Shown here in pieces: positions 35,259-43,560 of a stretch of 64,000 bases of DNA. A program made the position numbers and the translations under genes. This stretch comes from DATDAH01 sp963823495 (GTDB taxonomy: Bacteria > Actinomycetota > Acidimicrobiia > Acidimicrobiales > DATDAH01). The notes under the pieces are model-generated. The model saw only the letters and a program-made list of their open reading frames with translations, made no database searches and was not told the origin of the DNA. Location: contig CAWGLV010000001.1 of the NCBI GenBank assembly GCA_963823495.1, positions 2,790,001 to 2,854,000 of the forward strand, read 5' to 3'. How positions within the stretch are numbered: the stretch's first letter is position 1; every line of letters starts with the position of its first letter.

Positions 35259-35538
35259 GGTTGACTCCTTCGGGTTCTACACGCCCAATCAGCTGGCACG
35301 GTAGGGGCCGGTATGACCGGAGCGGAAGAGTCAGAGGTCCTTCGCTACAACTGGTCAAGACGGCGGACCAGAGGAATTCACCGGGCCGCGAAAGCAGCCC
35401 TCCAGCCGGCCCGGTTCGATCGGCGCGCTGAACATCTCCAAGCGAGCGTCGCCCTCGAGCTTGCGACGTTCGGCCCTACCGCTCGTCATCGGGGAAGGCG
35501 AGCCTGACGTGTAAGCGAAGACGCAGAAGGGGTGTTCC
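35259..35538. promoter_or_regulatory. Divergent promoter region with element at 35463
   Basis: The 280-nt non-coding gap lies between divergent genes. GCGACGTTCGGCCCT at 35463 is a GACG-N3-GGCC element 76 nt before the ATG at 35539. A 64-codon open frame (35313-35507) shows no protein-like features. Confidence 0.5.
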
Positions 35539-38163
35539 ATGCCTGATCCCGGCGAGCCGACCGACAGCGATCGCCCCTCGCGAACCGTGGTCGTGGCCGG
35601 CGACGTCACCGTGGACTGGAACCTCGCTAGGCGGTCGTTGGCGGCCGACGGCGGTGCCGTCCCGGGGGCCCGGGCCTCCTGGCAACGAGGCGGATCGGCG
35701 CTGCTGGCCGACCTGATCGCCGCGACGGCCGCCCGATTGGAGCGGGATCAGGGATCCGTGACCGTTCGGGCCGGTGCGGCGCCCACGCCTCCGGTGCCTC
35801 CCGGCAACGCCGACCTCAACCAGTCCTACGCCGTCTGGGACCGCGTCCCTCGCTCGGCCGACGGCGACGAGTCCGACCGGGTGTGGCGGGTGTCGGCGGC
35901 CCTGGGCGTGGACCGGGCGCGATCCGAGGACACGACGCGCGGCGAGTGGGACCGCCTTCGGGCCGAAGTGCCCGACGCCGACGTGATCGTCCTCGATGAC
36001 GCCGACCTCGGATTCCGCGAGGGGTCCGACTCGGGTTTGTGGGAGGCGATGCGCTCCGATCGCCGGCCGTGGGTGGTGCTCAAGCAGGCGCGCCCCGTGG
36101 CCCGGGGCCCGCTGTGGGACCACCTGCTGGCCACCTGCGCCGACCGCCTGATCGTGGTCCTGACCATCGATGACCTGCGGGGCCGGGAGGTGCAGGTGAG
36201 CCGGGCCCTGTCCTGGGAGCGCACCGCCCAGGAGCTCCGCTGGGAGCTGGTCAACAAGCCCGACGTCAACGCCCTGTCCCGTGTCGCCCACACCGTGGTG
36301 ACCTTCGGCCCGGCGGGCGCCGTCCACCTCGCCGGCGGCGATGCCGACCAGGTGTGCACCCTGCACTACGACCCCGCGTTGGTCGAGGGCGGCTGGGAGA
36401 CGACCCACCCCGGGCACGTGATCGGCGGGACCGGCTGCCTGACCGCCGCCGTGGTCCGCGAGTTGCTCCTCGATCCTGATCAGCCCGACGTCGGCCACGG
36501 CATCGAGACCGGCGTGGCCGCCGCCCGCCGGTTGCACCTCGACGGCTACGAGGAGGTGGGGACCGGCCGCATGGAGCTGGGCTTCCCGTTGGCCGCCGTG
36601 GTGGAGACCATGGCGGGTGACGAATCGCCGACCTACGCCGTTCGCGTGCCGGAGCCCGGCGGCGAGGTCCCCTGGACCATCCTGCAGGACCGCTGCACCG
36701 GCGGTCTGGCCGACCTCGCAAGCGAGATCGCCCGCAACGGCGCCAAGGCCGCACTCGCCGGTGTCCCCCTCGGGCGGTTTGCCAACCTGGTTACCGCCGA
36801 CCGCAGCGAGATCGAGGCGTTCCGCGGCATCGCCGGCCTCATCGCCGACTACGCCGAGGACCCACCGTCCAGGCCCCTCGCCATCGGCGTGTTCGGTCCG
36901 CCCGGATCGGGCAAGTCCTTCGGCGTCAAGCAGGTGGCCGCCGCGGTGGCCGGCGGCCGGATCAGCAGGCCCTTGGAGTTCAACCTGTCCCAACTGGACT
37001 CTCCCGAGGACCTGATCGACGCCTTCCACCTCGTTCGGGACAAGGGCCTCGCGGGGGAGATCCCGCTGGTGTTCTGGGACGAGTTCGACACCCCCCTCGA
37101 CGGGCCGCTCGGCTGGCTGCGCTACTTCCTCGCCCCCATGCAGGACGGTGAGTTCCGCCAGGGCCAGGTCACCCACCCCATCGGCTCGTCGATCTTCGTG
37201 TTCGCCGGCGGCACCTGCGCCCGCATGGCGGACTTCGGCCGGGACCTGGTCGTCGGGTCGGGCGACGACGAGGACGACTCGGCGCTGCGCCAGGCCAAGG
37301 GCCCGGACTTCGTCAGCCGTCTGAAGGGCTTCGTGGACGTGCTCGGCCCCAACCCACAGGGCGAGGACGACCCGTACTACGTGATCCGACGGGCCATCCT
37401 CCTGCGCTCGGTCCTGGAGCGCAACGCCGGTCACCTGTTCGCCGGCGACCGGTTGCGCATCGACCCGGGCGTCCTACGGGCCTTCCTCGAGACGACCGAG
37501 TTCCGCCACGGCGCCCGCTCCCTGGAAGCCGTCGTGGCCACGTCCAGCCTGGCCGGCAAGTCGGCCTACGAGCGCTCCAGCCTCCCCTCCGCCTCCCAAC
37601 TCGCACTCCACGTGGACGCCGAGGACTTCCTCGCCCTCGTCCAGCGACTCGAGCTCACCGGGGATCTGCTCGAGAACTTGGCCCAAGCCGCCCACGAGGT
37701 GTTTCGGACCGCGATGGTGGCTGACGGCTACACCTACGCGAAGGTCCCCGACGCCGAGCACAAGAAGAGCGACTCACTGGTCGACTACGACGATCTGGGT
37801 CCCCTCAAGCAGGAGGAGAACCGGGCCAACGTCCGGGACATCCCGGCCAAGCTGGACACGGTCGGCTGCCTCATGGTCCCGGCCGCCACCGAGCCGGTGC
37901 CCGCCTCCCTCACCGACGACGAGATCGAGGAACTGTCCGAGGAGGAGCACGAGCGATGGATGCGCGACCTCGGCCCCGGCTGGCGGTACGGCAGGCCCAC
38001 GGACAAGGAGCGCAAGGTCCACGAGGCCTACCTGCCGTGGAACGACCTCCCTGAGGAACAGAAGGAGAAGGACCGCAACCTGGTCCGGGAGATCCCGACC
38101 ATCCTGGCCCGGGCTGGCTATGTGATCGTACGGGCCCGTCGACCCGACGAGGAGTCGGCCTAG
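35539..38163 (+). CDS. PfkB-like / AAA+ ATPase / tandem RyR-domain fusion
   Basis: An 874-residue protein. Residues 18-350 resemble a ribokinase/PfkB fold (TVVVAGDVTVDWNL, RGGSALLADLIAA, VVTFGPAGAVHLAGGD, and VIGGTGCLTAAVVREL at the anion-hole position where GAGD is usual; the catalytic Asp appears missing). An AAA+ module has Walker A GVFGPPGSGKSFGV near 455 and Walker B IPLVFWDEFDTPLDGPLG near 510. The last 160 residues contain two RyR-like repeats, VFRTAMVADGYTYAKV...YDDLGPLKQEENRANVRDI and HERWMRDLGPGWRYGRP...WNDLPEEQKEKDRNLVREI. The ATG at 35539 has AAGGGG at 5-10 nt. The stop abuts the start of a SLOG-like gene, implying a two-component signalling unit. The RyR repeats probably bind a nucleotide-like ligand (inference). 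Confidence 0.85.
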   Translation: MPDPGEPTDSDRPSRTVVVAGDVTVDWNLARRSLAADGGAVPGARASWQRGGSALLADLIAATAARLERDQGSVTVRAGAAPTPPVPPGNADLNQSYAVWDRVPRSADGDESDRVWRVSAALGVDRARSEDTTRGEWDRLRAEVPDADVIVLDDADLGFREGSDSGLWEAMRSDRRPWVVLKQARPVARGPLWDHLLATCADRLIVVLTIDDLRGREVQVSRALSWERTAQELRWELVNKPDVNALSRVAHTVVTFGPAGAVHLAGGDADQVCTLHYDPALVEGGWETTHPGHVIGGTGCLTAAVVRELLLDPDQPDVGHGIETGVAAARRLHLDGYEEVGTGRMELGFPLAAVVETMAGDESPTYAVRVPEPGGEVPWTILQDRCTGGLADLASEIARNGAKAALAGVPLGRFANLVTADRSEIEAFRGIAGLIADYAEDPPSRPLAIGVFGPPGSGKSFGVKQVAAAVAGGRISRPLEFNLSQLDSPEDLIDAFHLVRDKGLAGEIPLVFWDEFDTPLDGPLGWLRYFLAPMQDGEFRQGQVTHPIGSSIFVFAGGTCARMADFGRDLVVGSGDDEDDSALRQAKGPDFVSRLKGFVDVLGPNPQGEDDPYYVIRRAILLRSVLERNAGHLFAGDRLRIDPGVLRAFLETTEFRHGARSLEAVVATSSLAGKSAYERSSLPSASQLALHVDAEDFLALVQRLELTGDLLENLAQAAHEVFRTAMVADGYTYAKVPDAEHKKSDSLVDYDDLGPLKQEENRANVRDIPAKLDTVGCLMVPAATEPVPASLTDDEIEELSEEEHERWMRDLGPGWRYGRPTDKERKVHEAYLPWNDLPEEQKEKDRNLVREIPTILARAGYVIVRARRPDEESA

Positions 38164-38778
38164 GTGGTGGTCATCGGGATCACGGGCCATCGCTTCCTGG
38201 CCGAGGTCGATCGCATCGAGCACGGCATCGAACTCGTCGTCGAGCGGCTCGACACGACCCACCCGGGGGCTTGGACCGTCGCCTCGGCCCTGGCCGAGGG
38301 CGCCGACCGGCTCGCTGCCGAGCGGCTGCTGGATCGGCCCGGCAGCCGACTGCTGGCCGTGCTCCCCCTCCCCCGAGCCGACTACGTGGCCGACTTCCCC
38401 ACCGAGGCGTCGAGGCATGAGTTCGCCGACCTGCTGGCCGGGGCGGACGAGATCGTCGAGCTCGCGCCGCCGTCGGGTCGCGACGAGGCCTATGAGGCCG
38501 GCGGTCGGGCCGTGCTCGACCAAAGCGACGTGCTGCTCGCCGTGTGGGACGGGAAGGGGGCCCAGGGCCAGGGCGGCACCGGGGGCGTCGTGGCCGAGGC
38601 CCGTCGACGCCGAATGCCGGTCGCCTGGGTCCATGCCGGTAACCGTCGTCCCGGCACCACCGAGGCGACCAGCCTCGGACCCGAGCAGGGCACGGTGACC
38701 TTCGAACGCCTGGTCGGGTCCGCCGAGGTGGACCAGGAGGAGATGTACGACATCGAGTCGGAGACCGGCGGGATCTGA
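38164..38778 (+). CDS. SLOG-like (DprA/LOG-type Rossmann) nucleotide-sensor protein
   Basis: The 204-residue protein begins VVVIGITGHRFLAEVDRIEHGIELVVERL and continues WTVASALAEGADRLAAERLL, SRLLAVLPLPRADYVADF, DQSDVLLAVWDGKGAQGQGGTGGVVAEARRRRMPVAWVHAG. The GHR and GGTGG loops and Rossmann alternation match the SLOG superfamily, thought to bind or process nucleotides and often found with RyR, TIR or STAND proteins in conflict systems. GTG at 38164 starts at the first base after the stop of the RyR protein. It is convergent with the WD40 gene at 38795. Confidence 0.75.
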   Translation: MVVIGITGHRFLAEVDRIEHGIELVVERLDTTHPGAWTVASALAEGADRLAAERLLDRPGSRLLAVLPLPRADYVADFPTEASRHEFADLLAGADEIVELAPPSGRDEAYEAGGRAVLDQSDVLLAVWDGKGAQGQGGTGGVVAEARRRRMPVAWVHAGNRRPGTTEATSLGPEQGTVTFERLVGSAEVDQEEMYDIESETGGI

Positions 38779-38794
38779 CCCGACCACGGGGGGT

Positions 38795-40399
38795 TCAACG
38801 CTGTGGCTGCAGGTCCCAGACCGTGACGGCTCCCTCCGTGTCCGCGGCGGCGACGAGGGAGCTGTCGGGTCCGAAAGCGCAGCTGAGAAGGGCCGGGGCG
38901 TCGCCGCGGACGACGCCGGCCGACTGACCCGAGGTCGCGTCCCACAGGCGGAGGGTCCCGTCCCAACCGGCGGAGGCGACGAGGGCGCCGTCGGGGCTGA
39001 ACGCGCAATCGTCGACCTGTTCGGTGTGACCGCGGAGCGACAGGACTTCCGCGCCGTCGCCGGCGTCCCAGACCCCCAGTCTGAACTCGTCACCAGTCGG
39101 TGCGGCAACGGTGGTCCCGTCCGGGCTGAAGGCACAGCGATACCCCCCACCGATTCGGCCCGTGAAGATCTCGACCAGCACCTCGGCGCTCGGTACGTCC
39201 CAGACCTTGACGGTCTGGTCCTCGCCGGCCGATGCCAGGCGGGTTCCGTCGTGGTCGAAGGTGCAGCCGTAGACGATCGCCTCGTGGCCGGCGAGGGTGG
39301 CGATCTGTGTGCCGGTGGCGATGTCCCAGAGGCGGACCGTCTCGTCCTCACCGGCGGACGCGAGGAGGTCGCCCTCGGGGCTGAACGCGCAGCCATGGAC
39401 CACGCCCCGCTGGACCAGCGTGGTGATCGCCCCACCCGTGCGGGCGTCCCAGAGCCTGACCGTCCCGTCCCCGGCGGCCGACGCGACCAGGTTCCCGTCG
39501 GGGCTGAACGCGCAGCCATGGACTGCGTCGGTGTGGCCGCTGAGGACCGCGGTCTGCCTGCCGGCGCCGACGTCCCAGAGCCGAACGGTCCTGTCCTCGC
39601 CTGCGGACACGAGGCGGCTGCCGTCCGGGGCAAAGGCGCAGTCGTGCACCATCCCCATGTGCCCCGAGAAGAGCGCCCGGCGTTCCGGGATCACCGTTCG
39701 TCGCGGTCGAGGCGCCGGGGCCGGGGTGCCGGCCAACCGGAGGATGTCGACGATCGGCACCTCGACGACCTGCGGGGTGAGCATCGAGTCGAGCGTGGCC
39801 TCCTCGCCGTCGATCGTGCGGGCTCGGATCGGGTTGTGCAACGACACCAGCGTGTAGGTCTCCACGGTCTGATCGAGCCGGGGCACGACGAGTTGCTCGA
39901 CCACCGCGATCAGGAGGTCTTGGTGATCGACTCCGAGATCGTGCTCCTCGATGAGCTCATAGAGCATGTCCCCGTCGCCGAACCCGAACTTGTGCAGCAG
40001 ACCCTCGGGGTAGAACTCGACGACGCCTTGCCCGTCGTCGGGTGGGCGGGGGCCCGAACCCGGCCTGACGACGGGGTTCGCCGCGACGACGATGACGTTG
40101 GCGAGGTCGTCCGCCGTGACGAGCCGCCGACCCTCCTGTCGCACGCGTTCGGTCGCCAGTGCCCGCACCGCATCCTCCGACAGCGGTTCACCGATGTCAC
40201 CACCGCCCAACTGTCGACGAAGCTGGTCGGCCGTGGCGGTCGGGCGGCGTCGGGCGGGCGGGGTGGGGAGGGGGACCTTGGCCTCGAGAAGGGCCAGGAG
40301 CCAGTGGTGGACACCCAGTTCGGCGCCCCCGGACATCCGTCGCAGGTGGCGCGCGGTCGATGTCACTGCGTCGGCGCTGAAGCTGGACTCGATCCTCAC
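38795..40399 (-). CDS. Clp-N-like domain plus seven-bladed WD40 protein
   Basis: A 534-residue protein. Residues 5-115 are a Clp-N-like domain (SSFSADAVTSTARHLRRMSGG, ELGVHHWLLALLEAKVPLP, GGDIGEPLSEDAVRALATERVRQ, GRRLVTADDLANVIV). A middle domain of about 120 residues follows (LHKFGFGDGDMLYELIEEHDLGV and LLIAVVEQLVVPRLDQTVETY). Seven WD40 repeats, LFSGHMGMVHDCAFAPDG to SCAFGPDSSLVAAADTEG, make one complete propeller. The GTG start at 40399 gives the expected Clp-N N-terminus; longer open frame upstream is antisense to the divergent gene. The Clp-N-like domain is closest by eye to that of the divergent protein at 40526, including GVHHWLLAL and VTADDLA. Confidence 0.85.
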   Translation of the reverse strand: MRIESSFSADAVTSTARHLRRMSGGAELGVHHWLLALLEAKVPLPTPPARRRPTATADQLRRQLGGGDIGEPLSEDAVRALATERVRQEGRRLVTADDLANVIVVAANPVVRPGSGPRPPDDGQGVVEFYPEGLLHKFGFGDGDMLYELIEEHDLGVDHQDLLIAVVEQLVVPRLDQTVETYTLVSLHNPIRARTIDGEEATLDSMLTPQVVEVPIVDILRLAGTPAPAPRPRRTVIPERRALFSGHMGMVHDCAFAPDGSRLVSAGEDRTVRLWDVGAGRQTAVLSGHTDAVHGCAFSPDGNLVASAAGDGTVRLWDARTGGAITTLVQRGVVHGCAFSPEGDLLASAGEDETVRLWDIATGTQIATLAGHEAIVYGCTFDHDGTRLASAGEDQTVKVWDVPSAEVLVEIFTGRIGGGYRCAFSPDGTTVAAPTGDEFRLGVWDAGDGAEVLSLRGHTEQVDDCAFSPDGALVASAGWDGTLRLWDATSGQSAGVVRGDAPALLSCAFGPDSSLVAAADTEGAVTVWDLQPQR

Positions 40400-40525
40400 A
40401 GTGTTGCCGATGAGGTGCTCGATGCCGGCCTGCGCCAGCTCGCTCGTGGGAAGCCGGAGGCCTACGAGGCCGGCGGTCTGGCCGTGCAGGTCGGCCCACA
40501 CCCCGGACGCTACGTTGCCGCCCCG
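40400..40525. promoter_or_regulatory. Divergent promoter region of two Clp-N-like genes
   Basis: The 126-nt gap contains CAGACCGCCGGCCTC on the minus strand (40480-40466), a GACC-N3-GGCC element 81 nt before the GTG at 40399. I see no such element facing the plus-strand gene. Confidence 0.45.
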
Positions 40526-41485
40526 ATGGGCCTCGACTACCGGTACCTCCTGTTCTTCGAACGCGAGGCCCGCTTCGACGCACTCGAGCAGCTCGGCCGG
40601 ATGGCCGCCGACGACCCTGACGGGCCGACGACCCTGGTCCTGCCCGACCGAACCGCCACCCTGCCGTTCCCGGGATGGCTGGAGACCGGTGACCGACTCG
40701 CCTGGGACGACCCGAGCCCGACGTGGGACTTCACCACCGCCCTCTGCTTCGAACCCGACGAGGAGGTCGAGGCCTGGGTCGACCGGTTCCGCCCCCCGCC
40801 TGACGGCGACGACGATCCGCTCCACGATGCGCAGGGCCGCGCCATCGTCGGCGTGGTCTACCTGAGCGTTCACAACGACATGAGCAACTGGCCGTCGGGC
40901 ACAGGCGAGGACCTGGTGCTCTTCGAGTTCGGGACCCCCGGATCCAGCATGAGCGTGCTGTTCTGGGAGTCGACCTCCATCCGCCGCGCCTTCGTGCACC
41001 TGCTCGAGTCGTGTCGCGGTGTCTACGGACTGCTCGACCTCGAGGACGTCGGGGCCGATCTCGTCTGGCTGCGCGGCGAGGAACGAGACGACCGCCTGCC
41101 CACCGCCGAGATGCCCCTCGCCGAAGTAGAGCGGTTCGTCGCCACGTCCCGGTCGATCGCCTTCTCGTTCGAAGCCGACCAGGTGGTCGCCGGCGCCCGC
41201 AACGCGCGAAGGCAGGCCGGCGGCGCCGACCTCGGTGTCCACCACTGGCTCCTGGCCCTCGCCGGTACCGGGCGGGCGCTCCCCGGACCGTTCGCGGAGC
41301 TGAGCGCGGTCGCAGCCGCCGGGGAACTGCGGCGCCGGCTCGACGAGGGCGACATCGGCGCGTGGCTCGCCGAGGAGTACGCGCGGGAGCAGGCTGTCGG
41401 CTTGGCCCGCCGGGATGGACGCGACCTGGTCACCGCCGACGACCTCGCCCGGGTGGTCGCGGACATGGTCGACGAGGACTCCTGA
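40526..41485 (+). CDS. Unknown N-terminal domain fused to Clp-N-like domain
   Basis: A 319-residue protein. Residues 1-205 form a domain I do not recognise (GLDYRYLLFFEREARFDALEQL, TTLVLPDRTATLPFPGW, WDFTTALCFEPDEEVEAWVD, IVGVVYLSVHN, LVLFEFGTPGSSMSVLFWES, GVYGLLDLEDVG); it reads as a mixed alpha/beta ligand or immunity-type fold. Residues 212-318 are a Clp-N-like domain (SFEADQVVAGARNARRQAGG, ADLGVHHWLLALAGTG, LRRRLDEGDIGAWLAEEYARE, GRDLVTADDLARVV). Divergent from the WD40 protein that carries the same domain, so the pair probably interact with common partners. Confidence 0.78.
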   Translation: MGLDYRYLLFFEREARFDALEQLGRMAADDPDGPTTLVLPDRTATLPFPGWLETGDRLAWDDPSPTWDFTTALCFEPDEEVEAWVDRFRPPPDGDDDPLHDAQGRAIVGVVYLSVHNDMSNWPSGTGEDLVLFEFGTPGSSMSVLFWESTSIRRAFVHLLESCRGVYGLLDLEDVGADLVWLRGEERDDRLPTAEMPLAEVERFVATSRSIAFSFEADQVVAGARNARRQAGGADLGVHHWLLALAGTGRALPGPFAELSAVAAAGELRRRLDEGDIGAWLAEEYAREQAVGLARRDGRDLVTADDLARVVADMVDEDS

Positions 41486-41500
41486 TCCACGAGGGGCCGC

Positions 41501-42529
41501 TCAGGCGAAAAGGTCGTCGATGACGCCCGAGTAGTAGCGGTGGAGGGCCTCGGTGGTCGGACCTTCGCCCACCAGCACCGACACGGGGAGGTGACGGGAG
41601 CCGGTGCGTCGACGGGCCAGGTGCCCGACAATGAGGCGATCGCCGTCGATCCGGTAGGCCCAGAAGAGGGGAACCGCCGAGTAGTACCGGCACTCGGCCT
41701 CCACACCCGGATACCCGGCGAGGGTCCGGATGGTGCGTTCCGTCACGCTCTGAGCGGCCCGGTCCTCATCAAGGAACTCCTCGACCTCGGCGTCCCCGAC
41801 GGGCCGCCCCTCCCGGAGGCGGTAGACGTACTCCCATCCCGTCCGGTCGTCCGGGTCGAGGAGCAGGAGCCGGACGCGCAACGGGGTGCTCCGCTGACCC
41901 GATTCGACGTGTCCGGCCAGCAGGGGGACGAAACCGGACCCGGTGAGGGAGACGCAGTCGAGCGTCGCCCGTGTCTGGCCCAGCATCGCCTCCTCCTCCC
42001 CGGCATCCAGACCCGCCAGGAAGAGGGACCCGGCCGACGCCAACGCCGACCTCGAGGCCATGAAGTCCTGCACGGGGTTGGCGATCCCCGGTGACCCGTC
42101 GGCGACCACGCCGGCCACCTCGGCCGCCAGCTGCGCCACCGCCTCTGCCACCCGGCTCCTGTAGGGGTCGTCGTCCTCGCCGGGCTCCGGTCGCCTCGGA
42201 TACCCCAGGACGCGGTAGGGGCCGATGTCGAAGGGCACCTGGTCGAGGAAGTCCTCGCGGGCCACGGTCACCGTCTTGCGCCCGGCCCGGTGGGCAATGC
42301 CGAGTTCGTAGAAGACGTTGGGGTTGGCCCCGGAGATGTCGGCGACGACCACCGGCGAGTCGAAGATCCGGGCCAGCATCTGGTCGTGGACGTGACCCTG
42401 CGGGTCCTGGTCGGCCCGCACACACCCGAGGCCGGCCTGTTCCACGGCTGGTTCGATGACGTCGCGGAAACCGGCCTCGAACTCGTGGGCGAACGGCATG
42501 ATCACAAAGGCAGAGGCCACGGCCCCCAT
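41501..42529 (-). CDS. 2-deoxyribosyltransferase/TIR-like nucleotide-binding protein with C-terminal PLD-like region
   Basis: A protein of about 340 residues. The N-terminal 110 residues carry the pattern SAFVIMPFAHEFEAGFRDVI, GLGCVRADQDPQGHVHDQML, DSPVVVADISGANPNVFYELGIAH, typical of nucleoside 2-deoxyribosyltransferase/TIR-like Rossmannoid proteins found in many anti-phage loci. The Glu in FYELG is the likely catalytic residue for N-glycosidic cleavage. The C-terminal part (SLFLAGLDAGEEEAMLG, TPLRVRLLLLDPDDRTG, AECRYYSAVPLFWAYRIDGDRLIVGHL) looks like a PLD-type sensor fold without visible HKD motifs. The start is ATG 42529 or GTG 42520 (GAGG 9 nt upstream); earlier ATGs are possible. An NAD- or nucleotide-cleaving effector is an inference. 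Confidence 0.72.
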   Translation of the reverse strand: MGAVASAFVIMPFAHEFEAGFRDVIEPAVEQAGLGCVRADQDPQGHVHDQMLARIFDSPVVVADISGANPNVFYELGIAHRAGRKTVTVAREDFLDQVPFDIGPYRVLGYPRRPEPGEDDDPYRSRVAEAVAQLAAEVAGVVADGSPGIANPVQDFMASRSALASAGSLFLAGLDAGEEEAMLGQTRATLDCVSLTGSGFVPLLAGHVESGQRSTPLRVRLLLLDPDDRTGWEYVYRLREGRPVGDAEVEEFLDEDRAAQSVTERTIRTLAGYPGVEAECRYYSAVPLFWAYRIDGDRLIVGHLARRRTGSRHLPVSVLVGEGPTTEALHRYYSGVIDDLFA

Positions 42530-42612
42530 CCTCGCGTGAGGTACGACCGACGCACCGACCTCACCCCGCCCCATCGGCCCCAGGGTAGGAGGCGCCCGCA
42601 GCGGCGGTCGAC

Positions 42613-42659
42613 AGTGCCCGGTGCCCCGGCAGCCCCCGCCGCTCGAGTGCCCGGTGCCC
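42613..42659. repeat. Direct repeat AGTGCCCGGTGCCC, two copies
   Basis: Two identical 14-bp copies (42613-42626 and 42646-42659), 33 nt apart, lie in the divergent gap between the TIR-like gene and the TPR gene. The 33-nt spacing is about three helical turns, as for tandem operator sites. They could control either gene. Confidence 0.5.
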
Positions 42660-42681
42660 GCTCCCGTAGGGTCGGTCATCG

Positions 42682-43539
42682 ATGGCCGATGATCACGGCG
42701 CACCGCTGGATGACCTCGGGGCGTTGGAGGCGCAGGTGCGCATCGCCCGCACCGCCGACGACGAGGCTTCTCTGGGCGCGGCGCTCGGGTACCTGGCCAT
42801 CGGGCTGCGCCGTCAGGGCGACCTCGACGGGGCCATGGCCGCCCTGCGCGAGCAGGAACAGCTCTGCCGTCGGATCGACGATCACCGCGAGCTCGCCGGG
42901 GCGTTGGGCAACCAGGCCCTGATCCACCTCGACCGGGCCGACGACACGGCGGCCGACGGCCTGCTCGACGAGGCCGCCCGCCTCTACCGGGCGGTGGACG
43001 ACACCGAACTACTGGCGGCCACGCTCGGCAACCGGGCGGTCATCCTTCGCCGACAGGGCCGCCTCGATGAGGCCATGGCCGCCCTTCGTCACCAGCAGGA
43101 CCTGTGCCACAAACATGGCGATCTCACCGGCGTGGTCTACTCCCTGGGCAACCAGGCCCTGATCCACGGCGACCGCGGTGACCTCGACGAGGCCATGCGC
43201 CTGCACCGTGAGCAGGAGGACCTCAGCCGCCAAGTGGGCGACGAGCGGGGCATCTCCCGCTCGCTGGGCAACCAGGCCACCATCCACCTGCAGCAGGGGC
43301 GCTACCACGAGGCGCTGACCGCGCTGGACGAGAAGGAGCGCATCTGCCGCCAGGGCCACGACGTCGCCGGCCTGGCCATCGCCCTGGCCAACCGGGGCTC
43401 GGCCCTGGCCGCCCTCGGTGAAGGCGACGGGGCCCTCGCCGCGCTCGAAGAGGCCAACGGACTCGTCGTCGATCACGGGCTGCACCACCTGGCCCGACAG
43501 GTCGAGCCGATCCTGGCCGCCCTGCGCGAGGGGCGCTGA
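42682..43539 (+). CDS. Tetratricopeptide-repeat protein
   Basis: The 285-residue soluble protein is built of about six TPR/Kinesin-light-chain-like units. A recurrent core LGNQALIHxDRGDLDEAMxLHREQExL appears at about residues 70, 108, 150 and 190, preceded by LGAALGYLAIGLRRQGDLDGAMAALREQEQL and followed by a last unit ALANRGSALAALGEGDGALAALEEA. TPRs of this type bind peptides or act as protein scaffolds. There is no catalytic or membrane segment. The ATG lies at 42682, at the far end of a divergent gap with the TIR-like gene. Within the island it is a candidate adaptor. Confidence 0.88.
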   Translation: MADDHGAPLDDLGALEAQVRIARTADDEASLGAALGYLAIGLRRQGDLDGAMAALREQEQLCRRIDDHRELAGALGNQALIHLDRADDTAADGLLDEAARLYRAVDDTELLAATLGNRAVILRRQGRLDEAMAALRHQQDLCHKHGDLTGVVYSLGNQALIHGDRGDLDEAMRLHREQEDLSRQVGDERGISRSLGNQATIHLQQGRYHEALTALDEKERICRQGHDVAGLAIALANRGSALAALGEGDGALAALEEANGLVVDHGLHHLARQVEPILAALREGR

Positions 43540-43560
43540 CGGCTCGGGGGTCGTTGGCCC

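Noticed and set aside
35313..35507. 64-codon open frame in the gap before the RyR fusion gene
   Set aside because: The composition is unlike the neighbouring genes and there is no ribosome site; it overlaps the putative upstream element at 35463.
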